Source: Streptomyces sp. WAC05374 (GTDB taxonomy: Bacteria; Actinomycetota; Actinomycetes; Streptomycetales; Streptomycetaceae). Taken from it: a stretch of DNA of 64,000 nt. The position numbers and the translations under genes were made by a program. Positions within the stretch are counted from its first letter, which is position 1. Every line of letters starts with the position of its first letter. Shown here piece by piece: positions 26,505 to 35,612 of this stretch. The stretch covers positions 1 through 64,000 of the forward strand of contig NZ_SMNQ01000024.1 of NCBI RefSeq assembly GCF_004353505.1, written 5' to 3'. The notes beneath the pieces were generated by a model. The model saw only the letters and a program-made list of their open reading frames with translations. It was not told where the DNA came from and did no database searches.

Positions 26505-27545
26505 ATGCACCACACCACTGACAACCGGCCGCCCGAGCGCCCCGCCCTGCTGCTGGCCATGGCCCCCGGCATCGCCGGCCGCCTGCTCACCGACGCCCAC
26601 CGCACCCGGCTGGCCGCCCTCGCGCGCACCGACCCGCACCTGGTCGCCCACGACCTGGCCGCCCCCACGCCCCGGATCGCGGCCGCGCTCGAGGAGGCCG
26701 AGGTGCTGTTCACCTGCTGGGGCGCGACGCCGCTCACCGCGGCCGTCCTGGACCGTGCCCCGCGCCTGCGCGCCGTCGTGCACGCCGCCGGATCGGTCAA
26801 GCACCACATCACCGGCGCCTGCTGGGACCGCGGCATCGCCGTGACCTCGGCCGCCGCGGCCAACGCCCTGCCGGTCGCCGAATACACGCTCGCCGCCATC
26901 CTCCTGGCCGGCAAGCGCGTCCTGCGCGCCGCCCGGCGGTACGCGGAGCTGCGCGCCGAGCACGACTGGCTGAGCGAGCTCGCCGACAGCGGCAACCACT
27001 GCCGCACGGTCGGCATCGTGGGCGCCTCGCGCATCGGGCGCCGTGTGCTGGAGCTGCTGCGCCCCTTCGACATCCATGTCCTGCTCTACGACCCGTACCT
27101 CACCCCCGGCGAGGCCGCGGCGCTCGGCGCCGTACCGGTGGGGCTCGACGAGTTGTGCTCCCGCGCGGACATCGTCTCCGTGCACGCCCCGCAACTGCCG
27201 TCCACGCGCCATATGATCGGCGCCCCGCAGCTCGCCCTCATGCCGGACGGCGCGACGCTCATCAACACCGCCCGGGGCTCCCTCGTCGACGAGGGAGCCC
27301 TGCTCCCGCACCTCACCGCGGGCCGCCTGCACGCCGTGCTCGACGTCACCGACCCCGAGCTGCCGCCCCCCGACTCACCGCTCTACACCCTGCCCAACGT
27401 GCTGCTCACCCCGCACATCGCCGGCTCGCTCGGCAACGAGCTGCACCGGATGGCGGACCATGCGCTGGACGAGCTGGAGCGCTACGCGAAGGGGGCGCCG
27501 TTCCGGGACCCGGTGCGCCCCTCGGAGCTGGACCGCTCGGCGTAA
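26505..27545 (+). CDS. D-isomer-specific 2-hydroxyacid dehydrogenase
   Basis: 346 residues from ATG 26505; GAGGAG lies 13 bp or so upstream. The NAD-binding fold is GIVGASRIGRRVLELL, with ASR in place of the usual GxG second glycine region; the catalytic Arg (NTARGSLVDEGAL), an acidic residue in the following segment and His in LLTPHIAGS are present. 17 bp after the permease, so part of the transporter operon. It may process the imported sugar acid, but the substrate is not evident. Confidence 0.88.
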   Translation: MHHTTDNRPPERPALLLAMAPGIAGRLLTDAHRTRLAALARTDPHLVAHDLAAPTPRIAAALEEAEVLFTCWGATPLTAAVLDRAPRLRAVVHAAGSVKHHITGACWDRGIAVTSAAAANALPVAEYTLAAILLAGKRVLRAARRYAELRAEHDWLSELADSGNHCRTVGIVGASRIGRRVLELLRPFDIHVLLYDPYLTPGEAAALGAVPVGLDELCSRADIVSVHAPQLPSTRHMIGAPQLALMPDGATLINTARGSLVDEGALLPHLTAGRLHAVLDVTDPELPPPDSPLYTLPNVLLTPHIAGSLGNELHRMADHALDELERYAKGAPFRDPVRPSELDRSA

Positions 27546-27559
27546 GCCCCCGCACAACG

Positions 27560-27600
27560 CACCGGCCCGGTGCCCCCGCGACGGGGGCACCGGGCCGGTG
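27560..27600. terminator. Strong bidirectional terminator
   Basis: Perfect 18-bp stem (CACCGGCCCGGTGCCCCC and complement) with a 5-base loop, between the convergent dehydrogenase and groEL1. Confidence 0.88.
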
Positions 27601-27615
27601 TGCGACCGACGTGCG

Positions 27616-29244
27616 TCAGTGGGCGTGGCCGTGACCGTGGCCGTGGCCCGCGTCCGCCGGCTCCTCTTCCTTCTTCTCGACGACCAGGGTCTCGGTCGTG
27701 AGCAGCAGGGAGGCGATGGAGGCGGCGTTCTCCAGGGCGGAGCGGGTGACCTTCACCGGGTCGATGACGCCGGCCTTGACCAGGTCGCCGTACTCGCCGG
27801 TGGCGGCGTTGAAGCCCTGGCCCTTGTCGAGCTCGGCGACCTTGGAGGTGATGACGTAACCCTCCAGGCCGGCGTTCTCGGCGATCCAGCGCAGCGGCTC
27901 GACGGCGGCGCGGCGGACGACCGCGACACCGGTGGCCTCGTCGCCGTCCTTGCCGAGGTTGCCCTCGAGCACCTTGACGGCGTGGACGAGCGCGGAGCCA
28001 CCACCGGAGACGATGCCCTCCTCGACCGCGGCGCGGGTCGCGGAGATGGCGTCCTCGAGACGGTGCTTCTTCTCCTTCAGCTCCACCTCGGTGGCGGCGC
28101 CGACCTTGATCACGCACACGCCGCCGGCCAGCTTCGCGAGGCGCTCCTGGAGCTTCTCGCGGTCCCAGTCGGAGTCCGTGGTCTCGATCTCGGACTTGAT
28201 CTGCGCGACGCGGCCGGCCACGTCCTCCGACTTGCCACCGCCGTCGACGATCGTGGTGTCGTCCTTGGTGACGGTGACGCGGCGGGCGGTGCCCAGCACG
28301 TCCAGACCGGCCTGGTCGAGCTTGAGGCCGACCTCCTCGGCGATGACGGTGGCGCCGGTGAGGGCGGCCATGTCGCCGAGCATCGCCTTGCGGCGGTCAC
28401 CGAAGCCGGGGGCCTTGACCGCGACGGCGTTGAACGTGCCGCGGATCTTGTTGACGACCAGGGTCGACAGGGCCTCGCCCTCGACGTCCTCGGCGATGAT
28501 CAGCAGCGGCTTGGAGGAGCCGGCCTGGATGACCTTCTCCAGCAGCGGGAGCAGGTCGGTGATCGCGGAGATCTTGCCCTGGTGGATCAGGATGTACGGG
28601 TCGTCGAGGACGGCCTCCATACGCTCCTGGTCGGTGACCATGTAGGGGGACAGGTAGCCCTTGTCGAAGGCCATGCCCTCGGTGAAGTCCAGCTCCAGGC
28701 CGAAGGTGTTGGACTCCTCGACGGTGATGACACCGTCCTTGCCGACCTTGTCCATCGCCTCGGCGATGAGCTCGCCGACCTGCTGGTCCTGCGCGGACAG
28801 CGCGGCGACGGCGGCGATGTCGGCCTTGTCGTCGATCGGGCGGGCGGAGGCGAGAAGGTCGTCGGAGACCGCCTTGACCGCGGCGTCGATGCCCTTCTTC
28901 AGGGCGGCCGGGGAGGCACCCGCGGCGACGTTGCGCAGACCCTCGCGGACCAGGGCCTGGGCCAGGACGGTGGCGGTGGTGGTGCCGTCACCCGCGATGT
29001 CGTTGGTCTTGGTCGCCACCTCCTTCACCAACTGGGCGCCGAGGTTCTCGTACGGGTCCTCGACCTCGACCTCGCGGGCGATGGTGACACCGTCGTTGGT
29101 GATGGTCGGCGCGCCGAACTTCTTGTCGATGACGACGTTGCGGCCCTTGGGGCCGATCGTCACCTTGACCGTGTCGGCAAGCTTGTTGACGCCGCGCTCA
29201 AGGGCGCGACGGGCGTCCTCGTCGAACTTCAGGATCTTCGCCAT
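27616..29244 (-). CDS. groL1: 60-kDa chaperonin GroEL1
   Basis: 542-residue chaperonin; with GroES it folds proteins in an ATP-driven cage. The signature DGTTTATVLAQALVREG and AAVEEGIVSGGG blocks are present. The tail is His-rich (GHGHGHGHAH) instead of the usual GGM repeat, as in other actinobacterial groES-linked GroEL1 proteins; Streptomyces usually carry a second groEL elsewhere. Cotranscribed with groES, 115 bp downstream of it, under CIRCE control. Confidence 0.97.
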   Translation of the reverse strand: MAKILKFDEDARRALERGVNKLADTVKVTIGPKGRNVVIDKKFGAPTITNDGVTIAREVEVEDPYENLGAQLVKEVATKTNDIAGDGTTTATVLAQALVREGLRNVAAGASPAALKKGIDAAVKAVSDDLLASARPIDDKADIAAVAALSAQDQQVGELIAEAMDKVGKDGVITVEESNTFGLELDFTEGMAFDKGYLSPYMVTDQERMEAVLDDPYILIHQGKISAITDLLPLLEKVIQAGSSKPLLIIAEDVEGEALSTLVVNKIRGTFNAVAVKAPGFGDRRKAMLGDMAALTGATVIAEEVGLKLDQAGLDVLGTARRVTVTKDDTTIVDGGGKSEDVAGRVAQIKSEIETTDSDWDREKLQERLAKLAGGVCVIKVGAATEVELKEKKHRLEDAISATRAAVEEGIVSGGGSALVHAVKVLEGNLGKDGDEATGVAVVRRAAVEPLRWIAENAGLEGYVITSKVAELDKGQGFNAATGEYGDLVKAGVIDPVKVTRSALENAASIASLLLTTETLVVEKKEEEPADAGHGHGHGHAH

Positions 29245-29285
29245 GGGAGCGATTCAGCCCTCTCGGAAACTCGGGTTAACGAACC

Positions 29286-29333
29286 GCGCCCCTCGCCGCC
29301 CGGCAATGTGTCATCAGCGGGGGCCAGGGGCGC
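29286..29333 (-). other. Stem-loop between groES and groEL1
   Basis: GCGCCCCT and AGGGGCGC arms enclose a partly self-complementary loop in the 115-bp spacer. It could be a partial terminator or an mRNA processing or stability element; groESL messages in Streptomyces are known to occur in short and long forms. Confidence 0.4.
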
Positions 29334-29359
29334 AGCTCAGAAGCAATCTCTGCGGTGAC

Positions 29360-29668
29360 TTACTTCTCGACGATCGCGAGCACGTCGCGAGCCGAGAGGA
29401 CGAGGTACTCCTCGCCGCTGTACTTCACCTCGGTGCCGCCGTACTTGCTGTACAGCACGATGTCGCCGGTCTTGACGTCGAGCGGCAGACGCTCGCCGTT
29501 CTCGAAGCGGCCCGGGCCAACGGCCAGGACGACGCCCTCCTGGGGCTTCTCCTTGGCGGTGTCCGGGATGACCAGGCCAGAGGCGGTGGTCTGCTCGGCG
29601 TCGAGCGGCTGGACCACGATGCGGTCCTCGAGCGGCTTGATGGCAACCTTGGAGCTGGTGGTCGTCAC
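29360..29668 (-). CDS. groES: Co-chaperonin GroES
   Basis: 102 residues of the 10-kDa chaperonin. The mobile loop (TASGLVIPDTAKEKPQEG) and the C-terminal KYGGTEVKYSGEEYLVLSARD are typical. First gene of the groES-groEL1 operon, with its promoter between two CIRCE elements. Confidence 0.97.
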   Translation of the reverse strand: MTTTSSKVAIKPLEDRIVVQPLDAEQTTASGLVIPDTAKEKPQEGVVLAVGPGRFENGERLPLDVKTGDIVLYSKYGGTEVKYSGEEYLVLSARDVLAIVEK

Positions 29669-29767
29669 GATCCGACCTCCCCCTTCGGAGATCTCACGGG
29701 GTTAACTGTCTGAGGTGGCGACCAGGTGGATCCGTCGTCGCGGGTGCCGGACCTGCCCGTCGCTGTG

Positions 29768-29794
29768 TTGGCACTCTCCAGTGGGGAGTGCCAG
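29768..29794. promoter_or_regulatory. CIRCE element 1 (HrcA operator)
   Basis: TTGGCACTC-N9-GAGTGCCAG, a close match to the CIRCE consensus TTAGCACTC-N9-GAGTGCTAA. It overlaps the predicted start of groES transcription, so HrcA binding would block initiation. Confidence 0.93.
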
Positions 29795-29799
29795 AGCCG

Positions 29800-29829
29800 A
29801 GACTATGACCGCGATTAGCACTCGGTCAA
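29800..29829 (-). promoter_or_regulatory. groES promoter
   Basis: On the minus strand TTGACC, 18-bp spacer, TAGTCT. The -35 lies in the spacer of CIRCE 2 and the -10 is just upstream of CIRCE 1. Confidence 0.7.
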
Positions 29830-29841
29830 GCGGAGTGCCAA
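29815..29841. promoter_or_regulatory. CIRCE element 2 (HrcA operator)
   Basis: TTAGCACTC-N9-GAGTGCCAA, one mismatch from the CIRCE consensus, covering the groES -35 region. Confidence 0.95.
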
Positions 29842-29928
29842 TTCACCGCGGGCCGTGGCGTGCACCGGCCGTTCGCCGGCGGTCCGCGGAGGGCGGCGCG
29901 GGCCGGCGGGCGGGCCGGGGCGGGCGGG

Positions 29929-30876
29929 TCAGACGTAGTCCTCCAGCCGGGCCACCGCGTACCCCTTGGCCGTGACGACGTCCATCACCTGCCGGATCAT
30001 GTCCGGCATGGTGCCGTTCCAGTCCTCCCGGCCCCGGAAGTGCGTGAGGATGATGTCGCCGGGGTGCAGGTCCCGGTCCCATTCGCGCCACTCCATGTGG
30101 TCGGGGAAGGCCTCGGCGGCCCACAGGGGCACGGCGGTGACCCCGCACGACCGGGCGGCCCGCAGGGTGTCGGCGTTGTAATTGCCGTAGGGCGGGCGGA
30201 AGAGGGTGGGGCGCTTGCCGTACCGCTTCTCGATGGTGGCCTGCTGGCCGCAGATCTCGTGCTTCTGCTCCTCGTACGACAGGGCCGGCATGTAGCGGTG
30301 GTTGAGGGTGTGGTTGTGCAGCGCCACCCCCTGGTCCTGCATCCGCTTGAAGTAGCCGTAGTCCTCCTTGACCAGGTAGTCGCTGAGGAAGGCGCTGTAG
30401 GGGATGCCCAGTTCGGCCATCATGCGCAGCAGCCGCGGGTCCTTCTCCGCGCCGTCGTCGATGGTGAGGAAGACGACCCGGTCCGTGGTCGGGACGGTGG
30501 TGAAGACCGGCGGCAGGGTGGGGTCGCCGACCTCGAAGCCCCGGCGGAAGGTGATGTGCGGCTTGTCGCCGGGCGCCGGGGGCGGGGGCGCGGCCAGGGG
30601 GGTCGCCCTGAGCCCCCACTTCCTGGCGGCGAGGACGCGGGCCGCCTGGGCGCGCCGGGTCCTCTCCACGTACGCCGTGAGGGCGTCGGAGGCGTTGGGG
30701 GGCCGCTGGGCCTGCTGTCCGGCGGCGGGCCCGGCCCGGCCCCCGGCGCCCGCCCCGGCACCTCCGGCACCGGTTTCGGCCGCGCAGGCGGTGCCGAGCG
30801 CCGCGACCAGCAGGGCGCCCAGGACGATCCGGGCCCGCTTACTTACCCTTTGACCTTTTTGTCGTACTAGCTGCAT
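29929..30876 (-). CDS. Lipoprotein polysaccharide deacetylase (NodB domain)
   Basis: 315 residues from ATG 30876; an upstream in-frame start would enter the divergent gene. Lipobox LGTAC with Cys31, a Gly/Ala-rich linker, then a CE4 NodB domain: TIDDG (Asp140, Asp141), HTLNH (His189, His193) as metal ligands, RPPYG at 227-231. CE4 enzymes remove N- or O-acetyl groups from peptidoglycan, chitin or xylan. A paralogue with the same order lies at 32878, and both share a KWGL...AAPP stretch before the domain. Confidence 0.9.
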   Translation of the reverse strand: MQLVRQKGQRVSKRARIVLGALLVAALGTACAAETGAGGAGAGAGGRAGPAAGQQAQRPPNASDALTAYVERTRRAQAARVLAARKWGLRATPLAAPPPPAPGDKPHITFRRGFEVGDPTLPPVFTTVPTTDRVVFLTIDDGAEKDPRLLRMMAELGIPYSAFLSDYLVKEDYGYFKRMQDQGVALHNHTLNHRYMPALSYEEQKHEICGQQATIEKRYGKRPTLFRPPYGNYNADTLRAARSCGVTAVPLWAAEAFPDHMEWREWDRDLHPGDIILTHFRGREDWNGTMPDMIRQVMDVVTAKGYAVARLEDYV

Positions 30877-30958
30877 GGCGCCGCATCCTGTCAGCGCACC
30901 GCCCCCGCCACCGGCCGACACCGCCGCCTGACGCGCACCATCCCCCGCCTGGCCCACA

Positions 30959-32137
30959 ATGGGCCGGGTGACCGATCTCGCCGCCTTCTCCGCGCTCCTC
31001 ACCGACGAGGGCCAGGCCCTGCTCGCCGCCCTGCGCGACTACACCCCCTCCCAGGAGCTGGCCGTCGCTTCCCGGCTGCGCCGCGACCACCCGGCGGACC
31101 TGGTCACGGCGGCGCTCGGGCAGGCGCGGCTGCGGCAGCGCGCGGTGGCGAAGTTCGGCGAGCGGGACGCGCACCGGATGTACTTCACGCCCAACGGCGT
31201 GGAGCAGTCGACCCGGGCCACGGTCGCGGCGTACCGGGCCGCCCGCTTCAGGGAGCTCGGCGTCCGTGGCGTCGCCGACCTGTGCTGCGGGATCGGCGGG
31301 GACGCGATCGCGCTCGCCCGCGCCGGGGTCCGTGTCCTGGCGGTCGACCGTGACCCGCTGACGGCCGAGGCCGCCCGCGCGAACGCCGCCGCGCTCGGCC
31401 TCGCCGACCTGATCGAGGTGCGCTGCGCGGACGTCACGGAGGTGGACACCTCCCCGTACGACGCGGTCTTCGTCGACCCCGCGCGGCGCGGCGGCCGGGG
31501 CCGCGTGTTCGACCCGGAGGCGTACTCACCGCCCCTGTCGTGGGCCATGGACGCGGCCCGCAAGGCCCCGCACGCCGCGCTGAAGATCGCCCCGGGCATC
31601 CCGCACGAGACGGTCCCGCCGGAGGCGGAGGCCGAGTGGGTCTCGGACGGCGGCGACGTGAAGGAGGCGGTGCTCTGGTTCGGCACCCGCCCCGGCGCGG
31701 TCACCGCGACCCTCCTTCCCGGCCCGCGCACCCTCACCGGGCGGGGCCTGCCGGACCCGCGAGTGCGCCCGGTCGGCCGCTTCCTGTACGAGCCGGACGG
31801 CGCCGTCATCCGCGCGCACCTGGTCGCGGAGGTCGCCGACGACCTCGCGGGCGGCCTGGTCGACGAGACGATCGCGTACATCACGGCGGACGAGCTGCGC
31901 CCCACGCCGTACGCCACCGCGTACGAGATCACCGACCAACTGCCCTTCAACCTCAAGAGGCTGAAGGCCCTGCTGCGCGAGCGGGAGGTCGGCACCCTGA
32001 CGGTGAAGAAGCGCGGCTCGGCGGTCGAGCCGGAGGAGCTGCGCCGCAAGCTCAAGCCCAAGGGCCCGAACGCGGCCACGGTGTTCCTGACCCGCGTCGC
32101 CGGTGCCCCGACGATGCTGGTCGGCCGGCCGGTCTAG
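30959..32137 (+). CDS. Class I SAM-dependent methyltransferase with THUMP-like domain
   Basis: 392 residues. The SAM-binding motif I is DLCCGIGGDAIALA (from residue 107) followed by VDRDP; the catalytic loop resembles an N/D-PPY motif (VDPARRGGRG). The C-terminal part (QLPFNLKRLKALLREREVGT, VKKRGS) is the THUMP-like region seen in this actinobacterial family. The target is probably RNA, but is not proven. The start is uncertain: ATG 30959 has no clear ribosome site and GTG 30968 is an alternative. It overlaps the convergent next gene by 4 bp. Confidence 0.82.
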   Translation: MGRVTDLAAFSALLTDEGQALLAALRDYTPSQELAVASRLRRDHPADLVTAALGQARLRQRAVAKFGERDAHRMYFTPNGVEQSTRATVAAYRAARFRELGVRGVADLCCGIGGDAIALARAGVRVLAVDRDPLTAEAARANAAALGLADLIEVRCADVTEVDTSPYDAVFVDPARRGGRGRVFDPEAYSPPLSWAMDAARKAPHAALKIAPGIPHETVPPEAEAEWVSDGGDVKEAVLWFGTRPGAVTATLLPGPRTLTGRGLPDPRVRPVGRFLYEPDGAVIRAHLVAEVADDLAGGLVDETIAYITADELRPTPYATAYEITDQLPFNLKRLKALLREREVGTLTVKKRGSAVEPEELRRKLKPKGPNAATVFLTRVAGAPTMLVGRPV

Positions 32138-32745
32138 GGGTTGCGCAGTACCAGGCGGCGGTGGCCGAGTGCCTTGGTGGCGGCGATCAGGCCGCTGATC
32201 CAGAAGATGAGCCCGGCGCCCAGGGCGTAGGCGACCTCCGTGTACGTCGTGGCGCCGGGGCGGGCGGTGGCCGGGACGACGAACGAGAGCCACAGGCCGG
32301 CCACGCACTGCGCGAAGCCGAGCAGCAGCCACGCCAGGCTCGCGCCCGGAGCCCGGAAGCGGGCGTCGCGGACCGGGGCCGGGTCCAGGGCCACCCACTG
32401 GAGCAGCCGGGCGCGCAGGGTGCGGTCGCGGCGGACGCCGAGCACGACCACGACGACCAGCGGCACCACGACGGCCAGCCCCAGGCAGGCGGCGAGGGCG
32501 CCCGCCATGGCCGTGAGCGGGTCACCGGGCCCCTCGAACGCGAGGAGCCCGCCGCCGACGCAGGCCCAGCCGAACTGGAGCCCCAGCAGCGTCAGCAGGG
32601 ACAGCGTCAGCCGCTGCCCGCCCACCATCCGCCGCACCAGTTCCCCCACCGCCAGGGCCCGGTCGGCGAGCAGTGCCTCGCGTCCGGGCCAGGTGCGCAG
32701 GTGGACGGGCGGCGGAGGCGGGGGCAGGACGTTACGGCTGGGCAT
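32134..32745 (-). CDS. Conserved membrane protein of unknown function
   Basis: 203 residues, about four membrane helices: LSLLTLLGLQFGWACVGGG, AACLGLAVVVPLVVVVVLGV, LAWLLLGFAQCVAGLWLSFV and ALGAGLIFWISGLIAA. The N-terminus is Pro-rich. No family is recognised. It lies tail-to-tail with the methyltransferase and is downstream of the second deacetylase on the same strand, 132 bp away. Confidence 0.7.
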   Translation of the reverse strand: MPSRNVLPPPPPPVHLRTWPGREALLADRALAVGELVRRMVGGQRLTLSLLTLLGLQFGWACVGGGLLAFEGPGDPLTAMAGALAACLGLAVVVPLVVVVVLGVRRDRTLRARLLQWVALDPAPVRDARFRAPGASLAWLLLGFAQCVAGLWLSFVVPATARPGATTYTEVAYALGAGLIFWISGLIAATKALGHRRLVLRNP

Positions 32746-32877
32746 GGTCCGAGGCTAGCGCCCGTGATCGTTCCTCCAGCATGGCCCTCTCACGGGCGTC
32801 GCGGGTCCCGTGTCCTCGGGAGCGCGGGGACTTCGGGGACTTCTCCGCGGGACGCCGGTGCGCGCGGGGCGCGGTCC

Positions 32878-33702
32878 TCAGACGTAGTCCTCCAGGCGCG
32901 CGACCGTGAAACCCTGCTCCTGGACCCGGCGGAGCATGGTGGCCGTCATCTGCGTCATCGTCGTGCCCTTGAGGTCCTCCGGGCCCCGGAAGTGGGCCAG
33001 GATGATGTCGCCGGGCCGGAGCTTGTGGTCGGCGCGCTGGTACTGCATGTCGGTGATCTGCATGGACTCGCGCCACAGCACGATCGCGTCGACACCGCAC
33101 TGGGCCGCCGCGGCCCGGGTGTCCTCGTTCCAGTTGCCGTAGGGCGGGCGGAAGAGGCGCGGGGTGGTGCCGTACGCCCGCTCGAGCCTCTCCTGCTGGC
33201 CGCATATCTCCCGCTTCTGGGCGGCGGCGTCCAGGGTGCGGAGGTCGGGGTGGGTGAGGGTGTGGTTGGCGACCCCGGCGCCCAGTGCGGCCAGCGGCGT
33301 GAAGTAGCCGTAGTCCCGGCTGATGGCGGAATCCGTGAGGAACATCGTGAAGGGCACCTTCAGGTCCCGCATCATGGCGACGAACTCCGGATCCTTCTCG
33401 GCGCCGTCGTCGAAGGTGAGGAAGACGACCTTGTCCTTGGTCGGTATCTCGCTGATGACCGGAACCGGGCCCCCGTCCGCCCTCTTCACCGGCTTGACGG
33501 CGGGCGGCGCGGGCGGGGCGGCGAAGGGCTTCAGCCCCCATTTCGCGTACGCCGCGGAGGGGTCGGGCGCCTTGTCCGGCGCCTTGGGCGGCACCGCCGC
33601 GACGGTGGTGGGCGCGGGCTGCGGTGCGCTCTGCGTGTCGCACCCCGATATGAGCAGGGCCACGGCGGTCAGCGCCGCCGCCCCCACGATGTACTTCCCC
33701 AC
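32878..33702 (-). CDS. Lipoprotein polysaccharide deacetylase (NodB domain)
   Basis: 274 residues. Lipobox ISGC with Cys21, then a CE4 domain: TFDDG (Asp98, Asp99), HTLTH (His147, His151), RPPYGNWN. It has the same domain order and catalytic motifs as the deacetylase at 29929, including the C-terminal ending VARLEDYV, so the two are paralogues separated by two other genes. Acts at the outer face of the membrane, probably on cell-wall glycan. Confidence 0.9.
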   Translation of the reverse strand: MGKYIVGAAALTAVALLISGCDTQSAPQPAPTTVAAVPPKAPDKAPDPSAAYAKWGLKPFAAPPAPPAVKPVKRADGGPVPVISEIPTKDKVVFLTFDDGAEKDPEFVAMMRDLKVPFTMFLTDSAISRDYGYFTPLAALGAGVANHTLTHPDLRTLDAAAQKREICGQQERLERAYGTTPRLFRPPYGNWNEDTRAAAAQCGVDAIVLWRESMQITDMQYQRADHKLRPGDIILAHFRGPEDLKGTTMTQMTATMLRRVQEQGFTVARLEDYV

Positions 33703-33770
33703 CCGTGCCCCCGTCCGAACGCCTGATCAGCTCCGTAGTGCTTGAGGGCCGATCGGTGCCGGGGGTTCCG

Positions 33771-34031
33771 TCAGGCGGTCCCGTGTGACGTGAAACGCCA
33801 CCGGTGCACCGGGCGGGTGACCAGTTCCGCGGCGGGCTCCGGGAGTTCGGGGAGGTCGGCGTCGTTGGGGGCGTCCCACCAGGTCAGGACCAGCACCCGG
33901 TCACCGGGGGCCGTGAAGGTCTCGCGGCGGAGCGGCTCGGCGGGCAGCGGCTGGGCGCGGGCCCACTGCAGCAGCTCGCCGCCCCGGCCGTCCGCCGCGC
34001 GGGCCTCCCACATGAGGGTGACCGCGGTCAT
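33771..34031 (-). CDS. Small protein of unknown function coupled to tsaD
   Basis: 86 residues from ATG 34031, overlapping the tsaD stop (ATGA), so translationally coupled. It begins MTAVTLMWEARAADGRGGEL and contains FTAPGDRVLVLTWWD, weakly like a small antibiotic-biosynthesis-monooxygenase-type ferredoxin-like fold (inference). Role unknown. Confidence 0.7.
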   Translation of the reverse strand: MTAVTLMWEARAADGRGGELLQWARAQPLPAEPLRRETFTAPGDRVLVLTWWDAPNDADLPELPEPAAELVTRPVHRWRFTSHGTA

Positions 34032-35122
34032 GAGTAGAGGTTGTCCTTGCTGATCTCGTGGACGTGGTCGTGGTCGTGGTTCCCGGGCACGTGCGGGTCC
34101 GTCACCGGCAGGGACGAGTCCGCCGACAGCTCCAGGTCCGAGGCCGGCCGGTTGCGGGCGACCATCTCGGCGCCCAGGGCCGCGACCATCGCACCGTTGT
34201 CGGTGCACAGCCCCGGGCGCGGCACGCGCAGCCGGATGCCGGCGCGTTCGCACCGCTCCTCGGCCAGTGCCCGCAGCCGGGAGTTGGCGGCCACGCCGCC
34301 GCCGATCATCAGGTGGTCGACGCCCTGGTCCTTGCAGGCCCGCACGGCCTTGCGGGTCAGGACGTCGACGACCGCCTCCTGGAAGGACGCCGCCACGTCC
34401 CGTACGGGCACCTCCTCGCCCGCCGCGCGCTTGGCCTCGATCCAGCGCGCCACGGCCGTCTTCAGGCCCGAGAAGGAGAAGTCGTACGCGGGGTCCCTCG
34501 GCCCGCTCAGCCCGCGCGGGAACGCGATGGCGGCCGGGTCGCCCTCCTTGGCCAGCCGGTCGATCACCGGCCCGCCCGGGAAGCCCAGGTCCAGCACGCG
34601 CGCGATCTTGTCGAACGCCTCGCCCGCGGCGTCGTCGATCGTCGCGCCCATGGGGCGGACGTCGGAGGTGATGTCCGGGGCGAGCAGCAGTGACGAGTGG
34701 CCGCCGGAGACCAGCAGCGCCATCGTCGGCTCGGGCAGCGGCCCGTGCTCCAACTGGTCGACGCAGATGTGCGAGGCCAGGTGGTTCACCCCGTACAGCG
34801 GCTTGTCCAGGGCGAACGCGTACGCCTTCGCCGCCGACACGCCCACCAGCAGCGCGCCCGCGAGGCCGGGCCCGGCGGTGACGGCGATGCCGTCCAGGTC
34901 GCGGGCGGAGACGCCGGCCTGCTCAAGGGCGCGCTCGATGGTCGGGACCATCGCCTCCAGGTGGGCGCGGGAGGCGATCTCGGGCACGACGCCGCCGAAC
35001 CGGGCATGCGTGTCCACGCTCGACGCGACGGCGTCCGCGAGCAGGGTCGTGCCGCGGACGATGCCGACGCCGGTCTCGTCGCAGGAGGTCTCGATGCCGA
35101 GGACGAGGGGTTCGTCAGCCAT
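34028..35122 (-). CDS. tsaD: tRNA t6A transferase subunit TsaD
   Basis: 364 residues, Kae1/YgjD family; transfers threonylcarbamoyl from the adenylate to A37 of ANN-decoding tRNAs, with TsaB and TsaE. Seen: LGIETSCDETGVG, metal-binding HLASH (consensus HxxxH), SGGHSSLL, and GGGVAANSRLR. I start at ATG 35122 with AAGGAA upstream; it overlaps the rimI stop by 8 bp. TsaC must be encoded elsewhere. Confidence 0.96.
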   Translation of the reverse strand: MADEPLVLGIETSCDETGVGIVRGTTLLADAVASSVDTHARFGGVVPEIASRAHLEAMVPTIERALEQAGVSARDLDGIAVTAGPGLAGALLVGVSAAKAYAFALDKPLYGVNHLASHICVDQLEHGPLPEPTMALLVSGGHSSLLLAPDITSDVRPMGATIDDAAGEAFDKIARVLDLGFPGGPVIDRLAKEGDPAAIAFPRGLSGPRDPAYDFSFSGLKTAVARWIEAKRAAGEEVPVRDVAASFQEAVVDVLTRKAVRACKDQGVDHLMIGGGVAANSRLRALAEERCERAGIRLRVPRPGLCTDNGAMVAALGAEMVARNRPASDLELSADSSLPVTDPHVPGNHDHDHVHEISKDNLYS

Positions 35123-35612
35123 CACTCTCAGTTCCTTGTACGTGGTGAACGTTCAGGCGCATGACCAGCGCGTCGATGTTGCCCGGCTGGTAGTAGCCGC
35201 GGCGGAAGCCGATCGGCTCGAAGCCGAAGCGCTCGTACAGCTTCTGGGCGCGGGTGTTGTCCACGCGCACCTCGAGCAGGACCTCGTCGCACTCGAAGGC
35301 GGTGGCGTGCTGCAGCAGGTCGGTCAGCAGCCGGGCGCCGAGCCCGGTGCCCCACTGGTCGCGGGCGACGGCGATCGTCTGGACGTCGCCCAGTCCGCCC
35401 GCCGCCGCGAGGCCCGCGTAACCGACCACCCGGCCGTCCGCCTCGGCCACCACGTAGTGGCGGGTGGCGTGCGGGCCGCGGGCGTGGGCGAGCTCGGACC
35501 AGAACATGCCCTCGGACCAGGCGTCGTCGGGGAACAGCTCCCGTTCGAGCTCCAGGACCGGCGCGATGTCCCACCAGCGCATCTCGCGCAGGACCGCGCT
35601 CTCTGCGGTCAC
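35115..35612 (-). CDS. rimI: Ribosomal protein alanine N-acetyltransferase RimI-like
   Basis: 165-residue GNAT acetyltransferase. The acetyl-CoA loop is ARDQWGTGLGARLL, and VRVDNTRAQKLYERFGFEPIG is typical of RimI. GTG 35612 overlaps the tsaB stop (GTGA). In many actinobacteria the gene sits between tsaB and tsaD. Confidence 0.92.
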   Translation of the reverse strand: MTAESAVLREMRWWDIAPVLELERELFPDDAWSEGMFWSELAHARGPHATRHYVVAEADGRVVGYAGLAAAGGLGDVQTIAVARDQWGTGLGARLLTDLLQHATAFECDEVLLEVRVDNTRAQKLYERFGFEPIGFRRGYYQPGNIDALVMRLNVHHVQGTESDG

